Assembly: GCA_023957575.1 (NCBI GenBank)
Contig: JAMLGU010000005.1
Coordinates: 248,001 to 312,000, forward strand
Source of the DNA: Chitinophagaceae bacterium
GTDB lineage: Bacteria > Bacteroidota > Bacteroidia > Chitinophagales > Chitinophagaceae
Length of the DNA: 64,000 nt
Reading direction: 5' to 3'
Part shown: in pieces, positions 62,249 through 64,000 of the stretch
How the letters are laid out: each line of letters opens with the position of its first letter
Numbering within the stretch: position 1 is the first letter of the stretch
Position numbers and translations under genes: made by a program
The notes under the pieces: model-generated
Seen by the model: the letters and a program-made list of their open reading frames with translations, nothing else
Told to the model about the DNA's origin: nothing
Databases searched by the model: none

Positions 62249-62743
62249 ATGAAACGATATATTTTATTGTTGGCATCTGTTATTTTTACTCAGGTAATTT
62301 TTGCTCAAAATGAGGTACCTCAATATTTGCAAACAAAGACATTGCCTCCGGTAAGGCTTCTATTACCCGATAGCTCCGGCTGGGAACTAAAGGCAAAGAG
62401 AGATAAAAAGAAGCCGATGATGATTGTTTTTTTCAGTCCTGAGTGTGATCACTGCCAGCACGAAACCGAAGAATTAGTAAAAAACATAGACAAGTTGAAA
62501 CATATTCAAATTGTAATGGCTACCACCTACCCACTCAAAGACATGAGAGGTTTTATTAAAAATTATAACCTGGCCAATCATCCAAATATTATTATAGGCA
62601 GAGACTATGCCTACATCATGCCTGTTTATTTCAATATCAAGAATCTTCCATATCATGCTTTCTACAATAAAGCAGGACAATTGATTGGGGGATTTGAAGG
62701 AAATATGACCATAGAAAAAATATTGCAGGTACTCCCCAAATAG
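62249..62743 (+). CDS. Exported thioredoxin-like (TlpA-type) protein
   Basis: A 164-residue protein with a signal peptide (cleavage after FAQ, about residue 20) and a thioredoxin fold. The active site is SPECDHCQHE, with Cys-Asp-His-Cys near residues 69-72. ILPYHAFYNKAGQLIGGFEG-like sequence carries the cis-proline region (KNLPYHAFY). It would act as a disulfide reductase or oxidase in the periplasm, perhaps in cytochrome maturation. It is divergent from the BlaI gene and shares the 141-base region with the candidate operator. Confidence 0.82.
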   Translation: MKRYILLLASVIFTQVIFAQNEVPQYLQTKTLPPVRLLLPDSSGWELKAKRDKKKPMMIVFFSPECDHCQHETEELVKNIDKLKHIQIVMATTYPLKDMRGFIKNYNLANHPNIIIGRDYAYIMPVYFNIKNLPYHAFYNKAGQLIGGFEGNMTIEKILQVLPK

Positions 62744-62840
62744 TTCCGCTTCGAGATATTGAAAATAATAAATAAGCATGTCAAAAATCATATTTTTTGC
62801 ATGATTTTCTGTGTTACTTTGTCATAACAAACGAAGTTAT

Positions 62841-64000
62841 ATGGAAAAGCATTTATACGTTTCTGCTGAGGAGGCGTTATCATTAATTCAAAGTAATCAA
62901 AGGGTTTTTTTTCATGGAAGCGCAGCCACACCCCTGTATTTAATGAATGAATTAGCCAAACAGAAAGAAAGGTTGAGAAATGTGGAAATTGTATCTATCA
63001 CCTTACAGGGAGATATTGAAATTACAAAACCGGAATACCGGGATGCTTTTTACATAAACAGCCTTTTTGTTTCTACGCCTATTCGTGAGGCGGTTAATAG
63101 TGGCAGGGCAGATTATATACCGGTATTTTTGAGTGATATTCCTGAATTGTTTGAAGGAGATTTACTTCCATTGGATGTAGCGGTAGTAAAAGTATCGCCT
63201 CCGGATAAACATGGCTATTGTTCCTTAGGCACATCTGTTGATATTGCACGAACTGCTGTTGACAATGCAAAACTGGTGATAGGTGAAGTAAACCCACAAA
63301 TGCCCCGTACACATGGCGACAGTATGATTCATGTAAAGCGATTTACCAAATTAGTGTGGCACGATGAAAAACTATCCGAAACAGATTATGCATCGAAAAT
63401 TACCGATGATGAAATGAAAATCGGCAGATATATTGCCGATCTTATTGAAGACAAAAGTACTTTGCAAATGGGTATAGGAACTATTCCCGATGCGGTATTC
63501 AAAAGCCTTGCCAACCATAAGGACCTGGGGATACACTCAGAGATGATCAGCGACGGAATCATACAGTTATATCTGGACGATGTAGTGAATAATAGATACA
63601 AAAAAATTCACCCAAACAAAACGGTTACTTCTTTTGCCGTTGGTACTGAAAAATTATACAAGGTTGTTGACGATAATCCTTCATTTGCTTTTTTGGATAT
63701 TGATTATGTAAACAATCCGCATGTAATCATGCGCAATGACCGTGTAGTGGCTATAAATAGTGCAATAGAAGTGGATATTACCGGACAGATATGCGCCGAC
63801 AGTATTGGCACCTATCATTACAGTGGCATTGGCGGGCAAATGGATTTTATGTATGGCGCATCACTAAGCAAAGGCGGCAAACCCATCACTGCCATTACGA
63901 GCCGTACCAGAAAAGGTCAGCCGCGAATTGTACCTGTATTGAAACCGGGAGCAGGAGTAGTAACCACCAGAGGCCACGCACACTATGTGGTAACTGAATA
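62841..64000 (+). CDS. Acetyl-CoA hydrolase/transferase family protein (3' end beyond window)
   Basis: The first 386 codons of a class I CoA-transferase, open to the window edge. HLYVSAEEALSLIQSNQRVFFHGSAATP begins the CoA-binding region, MGIGTIPDAVF follows at about residue 212, and the catalytic Glu is Glu234 in IHSEMISDG. GVVTTRGHAHYVVTE at the edge is the C-terminal family motif, so only a short end is missing. It transfers CoA between acetate, butyrate, succinate or 4-hydroxybutyrate, or hydrolyses acetyl-CoA; which is unclear. A weak -7-like element TTACTTTG is at 62814-62821. Confidence 0.9.
   Translation, partial: MEKHLYVSAEEALSLIQSNQRVFFHGSAATPLYLMNELAKQKERLRNVEIVSITLQGDIEITKPEYRDAFYINSLFVSTPIREAVNSGRADYIPVFLSDIPELFEGDLLPLDVAVVKVSPPDKHGYCSLGTSVDIARTAVDNAKLVIGEVNPQMPRTHGDSMIHVKRFTKLVWHDEKLSETDYASKITDDEMKIGRYIADLIEDKSTLQMGIGTIPDAVFKSLANHKDLGIHSEMISDGIIQLYLDDVVNNRYKKIHPNKTVTSFAVGTEKLYKVVDDNPSFAFLDIDYVNNPHVIMRNDRVVAINSAIEVDITGQICADSIGTYHYSGIGGQMDFMYGASLSKGGKPITAITSRTRKGQPRIVPVLKPGAGVVTTRGHAHYVVTE

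Overview
This 64 kb window is chromosomal DNA from a Bacteroidota bacterium, most likely a member of the Chitinophagaceae or a close relative. The evidence is a SusC/SusD pair, DUF4249 and DUF6600 proteins, the rpmB-rpmG-DUF4295-ftsY cluster, several TAnnTTTG-type promoter elements, mitochondrial-type citrate synthase, and AT-rich intergenic DNA. The genus cannot be fixed from the sequence alone. No rRNA, CRISPR array, prophage or insertion sequence is visible. Two tRNA genes are present: Leu(GAG) and Ala(GGC).

Layout. 0-3.2 kb: flavin reductase, thioredoxin, DinB protein and a DHA2-type exporter. 3.3-16.1 kb: a carbohydrate locus on the minus strand. An AraC regulator is followed by SusC, SusD, an arylsulfotransferase-like lipoprotein, a GH130 phosphorylase, a secreted endonuclease/phosphatase-family protein and a GPH sugar symporter, then (after a terminator) a DUF5005-like lipoprotein. 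16.2-25 kb: ychF with an unusual heptamer-repeat leader, an SpmA/SpmB fusion, ornithine aminotransferase, and a sigma factor/anti-sigma pair. 25-34.4 kb: a Fic protein and housekeeping genes (cmk, a PRTase, a membrane Fe-S protein, LysE, pcm, dCMP deaminase, rsmE, dnaB, tRNA-Leu, an aldose-epimerase-like protein). 34.6-42 kb: TonB-dependent receptor plus DUF4249 lipoprotein, purC, a DUF6600 protein with a 48-bp tandem repeat, a J-domain protein and a rhomboid protease. 42-49 kb: copper P-type ATPase, hemerythrin-like protein, truncated hemoglobin, the ftsY/ribosomal protein cluster and lpd. 49-53.9 kb: a type IIG restriction-modification gene beside tRNA-Ala, and a YtxH/holin-like envelope cluster. 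54-64 kb: citrate synthase, LOG protein, Na+/solute symporter, an O-methyltransferase-glucosaminidase-hpt run, a BlaI/M56 sensor pair, a thioredoxin-like protein, and an acetyl-CoA hydrolase/transferase cut by the window edge.

How the genes fit together. The 4.8-14.9 kb genes read as one operon for capture (SusC/D), import (GPH) and phosphorolysis (GH130) of a small, probably beta-mannoside, glycan, with an added sulfotransferase-like protein. Two regulatory proteins carry pieces normally found in TonB systems. The anti-sigma-like protein at 23.9 kb has a SusC-type plug signature and a TonB-C-like end. The M56 sensor protease at 59.9 kb has three tandem plug-like repeats. The globin, hemerythrin-like and copper-ATPase genes resemble an NO/low-oxygen set.

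Most distinctive non-coding signals: two uninterrupted arrays of degenerate 7-bp units (12 and 16 units) between ychF and its probable promoter, with shorter 7-bp-periodic stretches at two other intergenic sites. All family calls were made by reading the sequence, without database searches.
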